Origin: Malurus cyaneus samueli
Lineage: Eukaryota; Chordata; Aves; Passeriformes; Maluridae
NCBI GenBank assembly: GCA_009741485.1
Contig: CM019214.1
Span: 22,404,267-22,468,266 of the forward strand
Direction of reading: 5' to 3'
DNA: 64,000 nt
The notes under the pieces are model-generated. The model was given only the letters and a program-made list of their open reading frames with translations, was not told the origin of the DNA and did no database searches. Below, one piece after another: positions 40,405 to 52,906 of the stretch (its first letter is position 1; each line of letters starts with the position of its first letter). Both the position numbers and the translations under genes were made by a program.

Positions 40405-43400
40405 GCACCTCTCTGGCCCTGAAACAGCAAAGTATTCTTACAAAATATTTTATATTAGTGTATATTATATGTAAGGGAGTGCATTCTGTGTCATCAAATT
40501 GAACAAACTCAAGTCCTGTAATACAAAAGAAACATCTGCCACTTCCTCATGTAAGATGATCACATGTAAGACGAAATGAATATTGACCGGCAGTCCGAAA
40601 GACATACAGATAAACCTTTGAAATTCTGAGACCCACAAATCCTTAGAAGCAGAATTTTGCGGTTTTAAAGGCAATTTAGAAATCCCTCCAGCTGCCCTTC
40701 ATTCTGCAGTAATGCTGAGCAAGAAAAATGCAAAGTACATAGGATACTCTAAAAACAAAAGGGCAGTCATAAAAAGAAAGCATCTTATGTAAAGAAATTG
40801 ACAATTAGGAAACAAAGAAAAGTCATTCTAATTCTCTCTTCATTTTGTATCTGAATATTGTATCATGGTACATTAGAAATGTCAAAAAGAAAGAAATAAT
40901 TCCTTTCCTTGCAGCACTGCCATCAGAGTGGAATGGACTAAGGTGTTTGTATGGCAAACTTACTAGATGTAGTATTTGATCATAGCACCTTATAGGATTA
41001 AGTGAGAAATTCAACAAGGTTAAACTCACAAGAAAGACTGTTGTACAAGGTATCCATTGATGGAAAGAGTAGAGTTCCGTATTCCTTTACTGCAGAGCCT
41101 TAACACATGTAATGTTGTTAGATTCCCATTATCTGCTGGCTATATACCAATTAGATATAGTGAAGATACAGCACTTGTGTAGATCAGGGCTCTTCAAATA
41201 CAGTTTAAAGACTTAGCCAAATATAACATGCCTAGAGGCCTTTAGGTGTTCACCACAGAACCCATTATATCCATAGTACACACCTGAATTCAAAGTCAGA
41301 ATATGTTGGAATGTTCTTAATGGCGACAGTTCTAATGTAGAAGATAATCAAAAGGGATTGGAATTAAAAACTGTACCAAAGATGACCTTCAGAGCTGGAA
41401 GGAATTAGTAAATGTATAATGTCCACGTTTTAGAAGGTTGTGTTCACTCATTCAATGACAAATACAGAACTAAACACACATTGAATTTCACTCACTGCTG
41501 ATCTAATTATTAAGCCCCAGCTTTTGTTTTGTGTGGACAGCTGGCTACCTCTTCTTCACCAAGATGTTGCTGTATATATAAGAAATAATGGCCGGGACTT
41601 CCCTGGGAAACTTCCCTCATGGATAAAGGAGCAGGACAGCGCTGACAGGTGTCTTAGGCACTATTTTTTTTTTTAGAACTTGGGAACTCTTTGATTACCC
41701 CTTGTAAGAAATCAGGCAGGGAAGGCAGGAGAGCAGCATGGCTGAGTAAGGACTTCCTGGACAAAATAAAGTTTGTAAGAAGGAAGAGGCAAGGGAACCA
41801 GAGATATGCATCTAGAAAAATACTGCAACACTGTGTGATATGTAGGGATGGGATCAGCACTGAGAATAAATTGGAGTGGAATTCGGCAAGAAAGGTGAAG
41901 ATTTATAGGACAGGTTTCTGCAAATATATTTCTCAGTAAGCAATGATATATTCACATTAATTAAGACAGGAGAAGTGAAAACCAGCATGGGGAAGAGTTT
42001 TTGCCTGTTTTCACTGGTAATCTGTCTTATTTCAAGTGCTTTAACCTCAAGGCAGAGACTGGGGGTGCAAAGAAATTTTCATTGAGGCAGATCAGATTTG
42101 AAGCCACTTGAGGAACCTGGACATACAAAGATTGTGTCACCCAATAAATATGCAATATTTAAAGCAGTCAGTGCCTCTAAACTGATGAACAAATTATTCA
42201 GTCACTTTTCTGATGAATCTTCCTGCATTCTTTTAGAGTCACAAGTTAGCTTTTGGCTCTTTCAGAAGTCTCCATATAATAGCATATATGTTTGTTCACA
42301 TTTAGTTTCCTAGCAATTTCAGTGAATACCTCTTTAAAAGTTCACAGGGAATCATTCTGGATAAAATGAAAAGTTGCGATTGTTTCTAAACTCACTGTAT
42401 TGTTTGTAACAATAGAGGTGAAACAAAGTCCTCTTTCAGCTCCCTCTAATGGTAAAAGTCCTTTTAAAGGAGATCTGTATGCAAGTTGGAGATAATTTTG
42501 ATGGAAGAATCCAAGTGATAATAAATATAGTGAATCCAAAAGGACACAAGTGATGTTAGATTATTATAAAGATCTCTATTTATAAAAATTTGAGTGCACC
42601 AGTGCTGTTGGCATTCTTTAAAATTCTGCTTCAGGACAGATTTCCTCAGCTCCAATGGTTTTAGCATATTTTTGATCTCTTTGGAAGCTAACCTTATCAT
42701 ATAGATCACATCACTTTTGTTTGATTTAAAGTGCTACTATCTGAGAACTTACTATCACATAATCTGGTCACACTGTCATGACTTGGGAGTTAGTCCTGGA
42801 AATCCTTTGCCGCAATCAAGATCAGGGAAATAATGAGACAAAGCATTTATATATGGCCCTGCCTGTCATTTTTTAAAGACATATTCTCTTTCTGACTTCA
42901 AGTATAAGTGCTTGATGTAGTGATTTACCTAACTGCATGTTTTATTTTAGATGTCCTAGGTCACTTGCTGACACTTCTTCATTAACTGAGCCTTTGATGT
43001 CTATTTTAAGTTATCAGGATTTGTTTGCATAAAACAAGTTATGTTCTTGACAGTTGCTTCCCTTTTCCTTCCTTAATATAGCATCATCTGTATTTATGAC
43101 TGTACCCTGGAGCACATATTCATTTTAAGTACAGAAAAGCCATAGCATAATTATATTTGTAGATGAACTAGAGTAGCTTCTGCTACTATTTCTTCTCTGT
43201 TCAGGATGATATAGTACGGAACAGACAAAACAGGCAGAAAGTAGAATATAGACATTTTTCTACTATAAAATGGTACTTGTTTTTATTTTGTCTTTCAGCT
43301 CTTCTCAGAACATTTGCTTGCTGGATATTTTAAAGTTACCAGCTACCTGTAAATTTATATAATATATAATATATATTAATATATATATATATTATAATAT

Positions 43401-44639
43401 AAATATATACATATATGTATATGTATGGAGAATTAGCCCCTTTTCTTTCATTCTATCTATCTAGATATGGTTCCATAAAATATTTTAATTTCAAGAAATA
43501 AATGTAGCAAATGGACTTTCAATGCACACACAATCCACACTTCACAGTGGACAAAGTTGACAAATAGCACACCTTTTTAAAATGCCAGCTGTGGTTTATT
43601 ATATCATTATGATGTTATATTCATATATTGGCATTTGGGATTTTCAAATTAACCATAGGATTTTAAAGACTTAAAAATTAATAGCAAGTAAAGAAGTAGC
43701 CTTTTTTCACTGGTCATACTCCATGAACAATGGGTGCCATAAGTCCTGACCAAAATGTGGCTCTTTTATTTGCAAAAATGAGGAGGGGCAGGGTGTTTGC
43801 GAGGATAGGATGGGAAATTCATTTAAAGCAAATACAGAAGATAAAAGTATAGAAACTTAATTTCAGAGGAAGTTTAATATTGCACAACTCCACCTTAAAC
43901 ATTTATTCATATAAACCCCTAGTAATTTAGGGCAAAATACTTCTTAAAAGAATTCTTAATAGCTGTCACAAACAGAACTATTTCCTGTTTTTATTTATTT
44001 TTTGAAAAGTGGAATAGAAAGAAAATCATAGAATAAAAAGAGGGTTCTGGGTAAATTGTATGTATAAATAGCAAAAGACATTCATTTATATGCTTTTTTT
44101 TTTTTCAGTAGGTTTCAAAAACAAATTCATCTGTAGACATAAGGTCCAATTAAAATGTCATAGTGTCACGGGGTGAAGCTTACCCTAAAGCATTTCCCTG
44201 ACAAAGAAGACCTTGACTACATCTGACCAGATTAATCTAGAGGATCTGGAAAACAAAGACACATCAGAAAAATTGTGCAGTACGTAACCTCATACTTTGG
44301 TGACAAATTTGAAAATACACAGGAAGAATCTAGCCGGTTACAGGATGAACAAAAAAAGGCCTAGTGACATCCTGGCCTTTGGCTTTTTTTAAGTAAATAC
44401 AGAGGGAAAGAGAGAAAAGAGGGTTCAACAAGAAGACTTGCCTGAGCTTTACAGACTAGGAAAAAGGGCCTTCAGGCTTAGGGCTTGTAAGTCTTTTTAA
44501 TATTGTAAAAAGTTCTAAAAATATTTTTTTTAAAAATGTTCCTTTTGGTGGGGGGGGGGACAGGGAAAAAACATGTTTCCCTGCGGGTGTTAGGGAACCA
44601 GTGGCCCCCCAGTGGAAGCCCGATCCATTTTTTCCTCTT
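40405..44639. other. Non-coding stretch, probably FRMPD4 intron
   Basis: AT-rich and non-coding, with the AT-dinucleotide tract at 43353-43427. No exon, RNA or mobile element was recognised apart from those listed. Confidence 0.6.
43353..43427. repeat. (AT)n-type microsatellite, imperfect
   Basis: About 75 bases made almost only of alternating A and T with a few ACATATATG interruptions. It is partly self-complementary and could form a hairpin. Confidence 0.9.
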
Positions 44640-44779
44640 TTTTCTCCTTTTTTTTTTTTTGCCTCTTCTCTTCTCCCTCCTCCTCTTTTTTCTTTTTTTT
44701 GGGATCTCTTCTCTTGCGTGGTGTGGTATTTTCTTCTTCTCCCTTTTTTTTTCTTTTTTTTTTTTTTTTTTTTTTTTTT
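44640..44779. repeat. Pyrimidine-rich low-complexity sequence at a contig end
   Basis: T and CT runs that degrade into an unbroken T-run ending directly at the N gap. The preceding 100 bases also contain a G9 run and an A-run. This suggests that polymerase or consensus quality fell off before the assembly broke. Open frames running across the gap are meaningless. Confidence 0.85.
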
Positions 44780-44879
44780 NNNNNNNNNNNNNNNNNNNNN
44801 NNNNNNNNNNNNNNNNNNNNNNNNNNNNNNNNNNNNNNNNNNNNNNNNNNNNNNNNNNNNNNNNNNNNNNNNNNNNNNN
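44780..44879. other. Scaffold gap, 100 N
   Basis: Exactly 100 N, the conventional size for a gap of unknown length. It lies 1.1 kb upstream of the first FRMPD4 exon seen here, so a preceding exon of the gene could be hidden in it. Confidence 1.
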
Positions 44880-46007
44880 CAGAATCATTTGTCTTTTTAT
44901 TAGTAGGGGGTTGAGTAGGTTAGAGAGCCATCCTTGTGGCATGTGACATTCCTCCTGGAATGAATGATGCAGGTCCTTGCATCTGTCCTGTGACAGTGGG
45001 CTCTGCATGCTGAATGATGACCAATTGTCACTACAAACTGTGAGTGATAAGATGGGTTGTCTATGGCCTAATTTCTATCTATGCATCACGGTAAGGGCTT
45101 CATTTTTATTTCCTGTCTAGGAGTTGTAGAGGCTAGCCACCTTAATGAATTACATTTGAGGAGAACAGCTTTTGGTATTAAAAGCTACAGAGACATGAAC
45201 AATTTTTTTAGGCAAGGAAATGTATACCTAATGGCAAAAGAAAAATTAATTAAAACATGTTTCACATGGATCTCTCAGGTTCAATGCTTGTTGTCCAGGC
45301 AGCCACAGTTTTTTGAAGTTCTGAGGTCTTGCAATTTTTTTAGACTGGCTTTTTTTTTACTTTGCTGTGTGTTGGTTTTCTTTGCTTCACCCTTCTGGGG
45401 ATCTTTTTCCATTCTCTCTTTCTCTTTTTCTGCTTATTTTTTCACCACTTGTATTTTCAGTAACACCAGGCCACAAACACTGAAATCTTTTAACCTGCCA
45501 CCGTCCCTGCTGTGTAATGATAACTTTAACCTGACTGCTGTATTTTATGAACCACAGCTTTCCCTGACTGTTTGCTTCCCATTTCAGGTTTCTTTGCACA
45601 TGTTTAGTGTACCACATTTTCTGGGAAGCAGCAGGTTCCCATACAACTGCAAGACTCCAGCGCCTAATGTAACAGGTTCTCGACCTGTGGCAGATTCAGA
45701 GTAACATAAAATAGTGCTTTGGCAAGAATTAAGTTATCTGTGCAAAAAAGTCTTAAAATAGTTAGCTTCATTCAGAAAAACAGCAGTCAGTTGTTAAGAT
45801 GTCCAGGTGGACCTCTACCTTACTACCACTCCAATCTTTACTAAACTTCTGATGCTGTTTGATATTGGCAGTGAGGAAAATAAATTCTCACATACATTTT
45901 TCAATGTGGTATTTGTGATGCAATTCGTTTTGCTTTGATGTAACAGTATTTTCAACAGGCAAACAAATTGAGGAGGAACAGCCTTAACTTGATTGTGTTC
46001 TTCCTAG
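44880..46007 (+). other. FRMPD4: FRMPD4 intron, 3' part
   Basis: Sequence between the scaffold gap and the first visible FRMPD4 exon. It contains a 207-codon open frame (45081-45704) whose translation is rich in Phe, Leu and Ser. It matches nothing I recognise and does not look like a FRMPD4 segment. The 3' end has a usable acceptor (TTCCTAG at 46001-46007). Confidence 0.75.
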
Positions 46008-46146
46008 CCGATTACTCTTCTGATGGAGTCATCAGATGCAATGAATCTTGCTTGCCTGACAGCTGGGTACTACAGACTGCTGGTTGACTCGAGGCGTTCC
46101 ATCTTTAACATGGCCAACAAGAAAAACGCAGGGAGCCGAGAAGCAG
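46008..46146 (+). CDS. FRMPD4: FRMPD4 exon encoding the end of the FERM domain
   Basis: This 139-nt exon lies between an acceptor AG at 46006-46007 and a donor GT at 46147-46148. It reads in phase 0 as [20 protein letters not shown] and continues through a [15 protein letters not shown] segment, nearly identical to the last part of the FERM C-lobe (PH-like F3) of human FRMPD4. Its last base completes a glycine codon with the next exon (phase 1). FRMPD4 is a multi-domain scaffold at excitatory synapses that binds PSD-95, Homer and group I mGluRs. The upstream WW, PDZ and remaining FERM exons are not in the visible sequence. It is too short to be picked up as an independent open frame and was identified from its translation. 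Confidence 0.96.
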
Positions 46147-48144
<1,998 letters not shown>

Positions 48145-49404
48145 GTGTAGCTATCCTGCGAGCATATAGCCCTGAGTCATCTTCCGATTCTGGCAATGAA
48201 ACAAATTCCTCTGAAATGACTGAAAGCTCTGAACTAGCCACAGCACAGAAACAGTCAGAAAACACTGCACGTATGTTTTTGACCACAAGTGAAGGCTACC
48301 AACCCCTTGTGGAAGAACAGACTGAATTTCCCATCGCTAAGAATCAGGCTGGAGGGCCAGGCATGAAGCCCTCACAGCCTTTGGCTGGTGGTCAGGCTGC
48401 AGAGCTACAGTCAAAAGTTGTGCCTTCAAAGCAGATTCTTCATTCTGATAACATGGAAATGGAGCCAGAGACCATGGAAACAAAATCTGTCACTGATTAT
48501 TTTAGCAAGTTGCACATGGGATCCTTGGTATATTCTTGCACTAGTAAAAGGAAAAATAAGATGACAGAGAGCGAAGTAAAAGCATCCTCTGATGGCAATG
48601 CTACTGTGAAAAAGCAACAGGGAAGTAAAAAAACAGAGTCTGATGAAGATCTAAAAGCTAAATTTGGAACTCTTTCAGCAAGAGACAGTCAGCGCCTAAG
48701 CACTTTTAATGTGGAGAGAACTGCCTTTCGCCAAAGATGGTATGCTGCCGATGATGGGGCAGCAGATAAGCCAAGCCCAGAAACAGTTAATGGGAAGACT
48801 TTTCCAAGAGTTCCCGTCCTTGGTAAAACAGAAACTGACTGTAAGGATGAAGTGGATCCTGAGGTGGATCAGGATGATACCTCAGGGCTTAGCCAAGGTG
48901 AAAATTTCCTGTCAGATATGACTCCCGTGTCTTCAGCCAAAGACCTAAACGATGCAGAAGATACCGATTTATCTGCAGATGACCATCCTTCAAAGCTTCC
49001 AGAAGCTGAGCAGAGTGTGGCTAGACTTTGTGAATATCACTTGGCTAAGCGCATGTCATCTCTGCAAAGCGAAGGCCATTTCTCGCTGCAGAGCTCTCAG
49101 TGCTCGTCAGTGGATGCAGGATGCAGCACAGGCAGTAGCACGTGTGCTACCCCTGTGGAATCCCCTCTTTGTACCTCTGATGGTAAGCACATCATCTCCG
49201 ATCCATCGATGAAGGGCATTGCCTATGTCCCAGCAGATGAAAGAGCTGCCATTCTTCCAAACCACGGAACGACGTACCAGCAGCCCGAAGCCGTGTGTCA
49301 CAGAATGACGGTGCCTGTTGTGCATTCAGCAATTAATGCTGAACCACTTTTCGGCACTTTGAGAGAAGGATGCCATCGGATCCCCAAGATAAAAGAAACT
49401 ACAG
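48145..49404 (+). CDS. FRMPD4: FRMPD4 large exon with LGN-binding-type segment, ending in KIKETT
   Basis: A 1260-nt exon (420 codons, phase 1 at both ends). It opens with [20 protein letters not shown], identical to human FRMPD4 as I recall it. A segment at 48462-48521 reading EPETMETK...DYFSKLHMG is very strongly conserved and probably corresponds to the peptide of FRMPD4 known to bind the TPR domain of LGN (GPSM2). A Ser-rich block ([17 protein letters not shown]) lies near 49050-49110, and the exon ends [19 protein letters not shown] plus one G. In human FRMPD4 the protein ends KIKETTV, a class I PDZ ligand for PSD-95, so only the last residue and stop come from the next exon. Intron read-through would give a 10-residue non-conserved tail (stop at 49437-49439). 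Confidence 0.97.
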
Positions 49405-50547
49405 GTACAGCAGTAATAGTGTTTCTTGTGTTTATTTAAAGGTACAAGTTCATGTTGAGGTCTTCTATTGCTTTGTCCGGAGCTATGTCACCAAGCTGTA
49501 GCAGACAGTGAGATTAGACCTTCAGTTTATCTGTTCACTTTACTTGTACATGTTGAGACATTCTGTTGAGCTGCATACAAAGATCAACTTTTTAAAAACA
49601 TCTCATTACATTTAAATGTATTTGGAGGGACCCTGATGAAGTGGCCTTTCTTCCAATCCTTGGAAGCCTCTCCAAAACCCATAGTCATTTGAGTTCCAGG
49701 ATACTTGTTAGATTATAAGATGAATTCAGAAGTTATATTAATGTAGGGGAGCAAAACCATTGATTCATTTCTTAGGCATTTTATATGCTATTTTAGCAGG
49801 TTGTCAAAAACATACCATGTGAATAAAAAGCTCTAAACGTTAAGAAAAAAATGTCACTGCCTTATTAAGCATGTATTTACTTCACAAACCAATGGTAGGT
49901 GTTCCTTCAAATTTATAAAAAAATTCACAATTTTTCAGAGAAAGCATTGAAATTCTTTCAGTTGGATTGTAAATGTTTCCCTGTAGGGGAACATTTAGCA
50001 TGTAGCAGGAGTGTGTGAATGCATGAAACATGTAGCAGGAGTGTGTGAACGCATGAAAACCCAAAAGTGGAACAGACTAGGAGTTAGAATGAGAAATAAT
50101 CTTTCTCTGCCAAAAACCTGTCATAAAACCAAACCAATGAACACATCTTTCCGTACTCTTTCAGGTGTAGTTAAAGCAGGTATTTTAGTCTGAAAGTATT
50201 GATCTAATTAGTTAATAGAAAATACGCAGTTCATTTATTAGGGGAGCTTTAGGATGCTTTGTACATGATTTGCTACATGATTTGCTACTCCTTTCTTAAG
50301 TCTTCTGTAATGAAACGAGCAATTAGTTATTCATAAATTATAACTTGCTGACTGATTTTTAAAGGCATTTTAGTGAAATAAAAAAGGCCAGTAATGAATT
50401 TTTTGTGCAATATTTTGAGGAATGGAGACCATTGGGAAATACCAGGAAACCGTTTGTCCTGACAGTTAAAATATATTTAAAAATTCAGTCTATGAATATT
50501 ATCAGGGTGATGCTTAATTATTCTGTCTGCTCTTCTACTACCCCTAG
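49405..50547 (+). other. FRMPD4: Last FRMPD4 intron, phase 1, with tandem acceptors
   Basis: The intron starts with GTACAG at 49405 and ends at either of two AGs (50546-50547 or 50560-50561). A branch-point-like CTTAAT near 50514-50519 and a CT-rich tract precede the first AG. A third acceptor-like site (CTCTTTCAG ending at 50164) lies 383 bases upstream. The intron also holds a 30-bp tandem duplication at 49999-50058. Confidence 0.88.
49999..50058. repeat. 30-bp tandem duplication in the last FRMPD4 intron
   Basis: Two adjacent 30-base units differing at one position: TG in the first unit, CG in the second. The single difference fits CpG decay after a recent duplication, so this is probably a young tandem copy. 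Confidence 0.92.
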
Positions 50548-50552
50548 TGTAG
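50548..50552 (+). CDS. FRMPD4: FRMPD4 short-isoform end: final V codon plus TAG
   Basis: If splicing uses the AG at 50546-50547, the G at 49404 joins TG at 50548-50549 to make GTG (Val), and 50550-50552 is TAG. The protein then ends KIKETTV, which matches the known FRMPD4 C-terminus and restores the PDZ ligand ETTV. The acceptor has a good pyrimidine tract and is the first AG after the putative branch point. Because this stop lies in the terminal exon, the transcript should escape nonsense-mediated decay, and the 448 codons that follow would be 3'UTR. Confidence 0.85.
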
Positions 50553-50561
50553 CTTTCACAG

Positions 50562-51907
50562 AGCCTGAAAAGGGAAGACAAGGAGGCATGCCTACAGCTT
50601 TTCCTAGACAGCCTCTAGCTGACTCCATCATGCTATCATCCACGCTATCAGAATCAAAGGTGCCAAGTCAAAATGAAGACTCTTGTGACATTCCCAAAGT
50701 AAATCAGGCTTGTGGGGCAACAGTTAGTTTATGGCCATATGACATGATAGGAGGAAGCCTTAGGATGCCGCAGAACAAGAAAGTGCTGAGACGCAGCAGC
50801 AGCAGCAACAGCATTGGAGGATCTGCAGGCATTGAGATGCTGTTTGAGAAGAAGGCACCCATGGCCAGCTTGAAATGCCTGGACATCACCCGAAAGGATG
50901 AATCCAAATCGGAGAGAAGGGTGGAATTTTCCCTGGGCAAAAAGCTGTCCAAAAGTTACTCTCAGAATTGTGTGTATGTCAGCACTGATAGGAAGGAGAG
51001 TAAGAAGTGTTCGGGCACAGGCACGAGTCAGAAAGACTCCAAGCAGTGTCGAACACTGCCCTTGCGCAAGCTGAACACCAGCACCTGGAGGTGTCGGGGC
51101 CCCTTCAGCTATTGCTTCCTGAGCAGAGGAAATGATGACAACGAGGAGGAAGATGACCGAGACAACCCTCAGCTCTCACATCTCTTGGAACCACAGATCC
51201 CACGTGAGCTCGCAGAACCAGGTGCTCAGTCGTTGTCCAGTGACAATGAGCAGAAAGTCTTGGAGTCCCTGAAAGCTGCTGAGCCCCCACATGATGCAGT
51301 CAAGGAGCATGAGAAGAGCAGTGCTGACACCCAAGGTGGCCAAATTGATGTGAATCTCAACGATGTAGCCTTCGATGCACGAATCACGCGAATAAACGCG
51401 ATGAAAGAGAAGACTTATGCAATGCCTGATGGATTTATTGCAGCACAAAAGGATGCCAATGAGCTACTCTCACTGGTCCGAGCAAGTATGGGCAAGAGAG
51501 AAGATTTACATCCAGAAACATATGACCTTAAACTTTCTAAGTACAAACAACTGTTATCTTTGGAATCGAGACAGTTGGGAAGTGCCTGCAGGAAAATGGC
51601 CATGGCTGATAAAAGCCCTGAGGAAATGCTTTTAGCTATGACTTCCAGCTTTCAAGTACTCTGTTGCTTAACAGAAGCCTGCATGCGTTTAGTTAAAGTC
51701 ATGAACTCTGAAACACAGCAGCAGGAAATTATAGCTAAGATAGATGAGGTTGTAATAAACTACATTTGTCTTCTGAAGGCTGCAGAAGCAGTGTCAGGCA
51801 AGACCTCCGGTGATCCTAGCATTAAACTCTTGGCTCGACATCCGAATACCATGGCCGCTATTGTAAGCACACTAACACGTTCTCTTAAAATGCTTTTAAA
51901 CAAATAA
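50562..51907 (+). CDS. FRMPD4: FRMPD4 long-isoform C-terminal exon, 448 codons
   Basis: Splicing to the AG at 50560-50561 joins the G at 49404 to AG, making GAG. This keeps the frame through 448 codons to TAA at 51905-51907, giving ...KIKETTEPEKGRQ. The segment has a Ser run (RRSSSSNS, near 50790-50815), a basic stretch near 50930-51080, an acidic run near 51135-51160, and a final block of about 188 residues (51341-51904). That block starts IDVNLNDVAFDARI, has amphipathic helical spacing, and ends LTRSLKMLLNK. Codon usage and the long open frame show it is under coding constraint. I believe the last block is shared with the FRMPD1/FRMPD3 paralogues, but this is inference. In this isoform the ETTV PDZ ligand is replaced. 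Confidence 0.85.
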
Positions 51908-52439
51908 AATACAAAAGTCACTTCATAATCTACCTTTGCAAAGCCATACATAAAAAACTTTTATTTACTGTATGTGTATGAACTAATGTAACAAACTCAG
52001 CTTTCTCTGTATATTTTGTTATTTTATATAAAATAGGTATGAGGTTAAAAAAAGTTAAAATACTGAACAATGACAAAAGTAATGACTAGACCTGTCCTTC
52101 GGTTTATACAAAAACAAAAGCCAAAAAACCTTCCCCAACATCAGAAAAACAAACAGAAAAAAGTCCCATACAGGAACAAATTGATGTTTGGCTATTTTTC
52201 ATATAGTCAAATTTATGGTTGTATGAAGTGAACTTCTAAAGCCTGTTGTCAATGAAGTTGTTTTCTGTTTCGTCCAAGTTTTCACTTGGAGAATGCTCCA
52301 TGTTTAGAATGGTGAATTAAATCATGATGTATATAACACAATATTTAATGTTTTAAAATTATAATTTTTAAGCATTGAAAATAGCAAAAAAGACATTTAA
52401 AATCCAAGAGACTATTATAACTTACTAGAGAATATATAT

Positions 52440-52445
52440 AATAAA
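52440..52445 (+). terminator. FRMPD4: Candidate poly(A) signal AATAAA
   Basis: A canonical AATAAA about 535 bases after the long-isoform stop, a possible proximal polyadenylation site. Confidence 0.45.
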
Positions 52446-52876
52446 TGACTCTTTTGTTCATATGGGCTGAATTACCTGATTCTTTTTTTCTAGGAAATTC
52501 TGTATTTAAAAAAAAAAGTGGTTGAATATATGAATATACTAACTTCTGAAGGTATCTGATGTATTGAACTTTAGTGTTGGCAGTTTAGACAGTGAAGGTA
52601 ACTGGAAGGATGAGGACACAAAAACCAGAGTGGTGGTGGTGTTCTCTCTGAAATGGAAGATTGATGCCATAATGGTCAGACCAGAATGTATGAGGCAGGT
52701 CCACACACCCTTTTCCCTGGTAAATGACAGAGAGGACCATCAGAAAATTCCTATGCTGTTTACTGTTTCATCATATACTTACGGTGCATCTGAACAACAC
52801 GGACTGCATCTATTTTGTTAAATATTTTATATTTCATATTTTATGATTCTGAATGTTTAACTGTAAATAAGTTAGA

Positions 52877-52882
52877 AATAAA
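52877..52882 (+). terminator. FRMPD4: Candidate poly(A) signal AATAAA
   Basis: A canonical AATAAA about 970 bases after the stop, followed 24 bases later by another at 52901-52906. The clustering makes this the more likely distal end of the FRMPD4 transcript. Confidence 0.55.
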
Positions 52883-52900
52883 ATGAAGTTTTCAGAATAC

Positions 52901-52906
52901 AATAAA
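52901..52906 (+). terminator. FRMPD4: Candidate poly(A) signal AATAAA
   Basis: Second AATAAA of the pair at 52877 and 52901. Cleavage would be expected 10-30 bases downstream. Confidence 0.5.

Noticed and set aside
44478..45008. Open frames on both strands running through the N gap
   Set aside because: They exist only because N is read as an unknown residue and the flanks are homopolymers, giving Phe-rich or Lys-rich strings.
45081..45704. 207-codon open frame just upstream of the first FRMPD4 exon
   Set aside because: The translation is Phe/Leu/Ser-rich, matches no known family and no FRMPD4 segment, and has no splice logic linking it to the next exon. It also overlaps an opposite-strand frame. 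Treated as intronic noise.
49405..49439. Possible FRMPD4 C-terminus made by reading into the last intron
   Set aside because: It would end in a hydrophobic, non-conserved tail. The strong GTACAG donor at 49405 and the exact match of the spliced product to KIKETTV favour splicing.
52564..52821. 85-codon open frame after the FRMPD4 stop
   Set aside because: It lies inside the presumed 3'UTR before the poly(A) signals, has no splice sites or family match, and is short enough to arise by chance.
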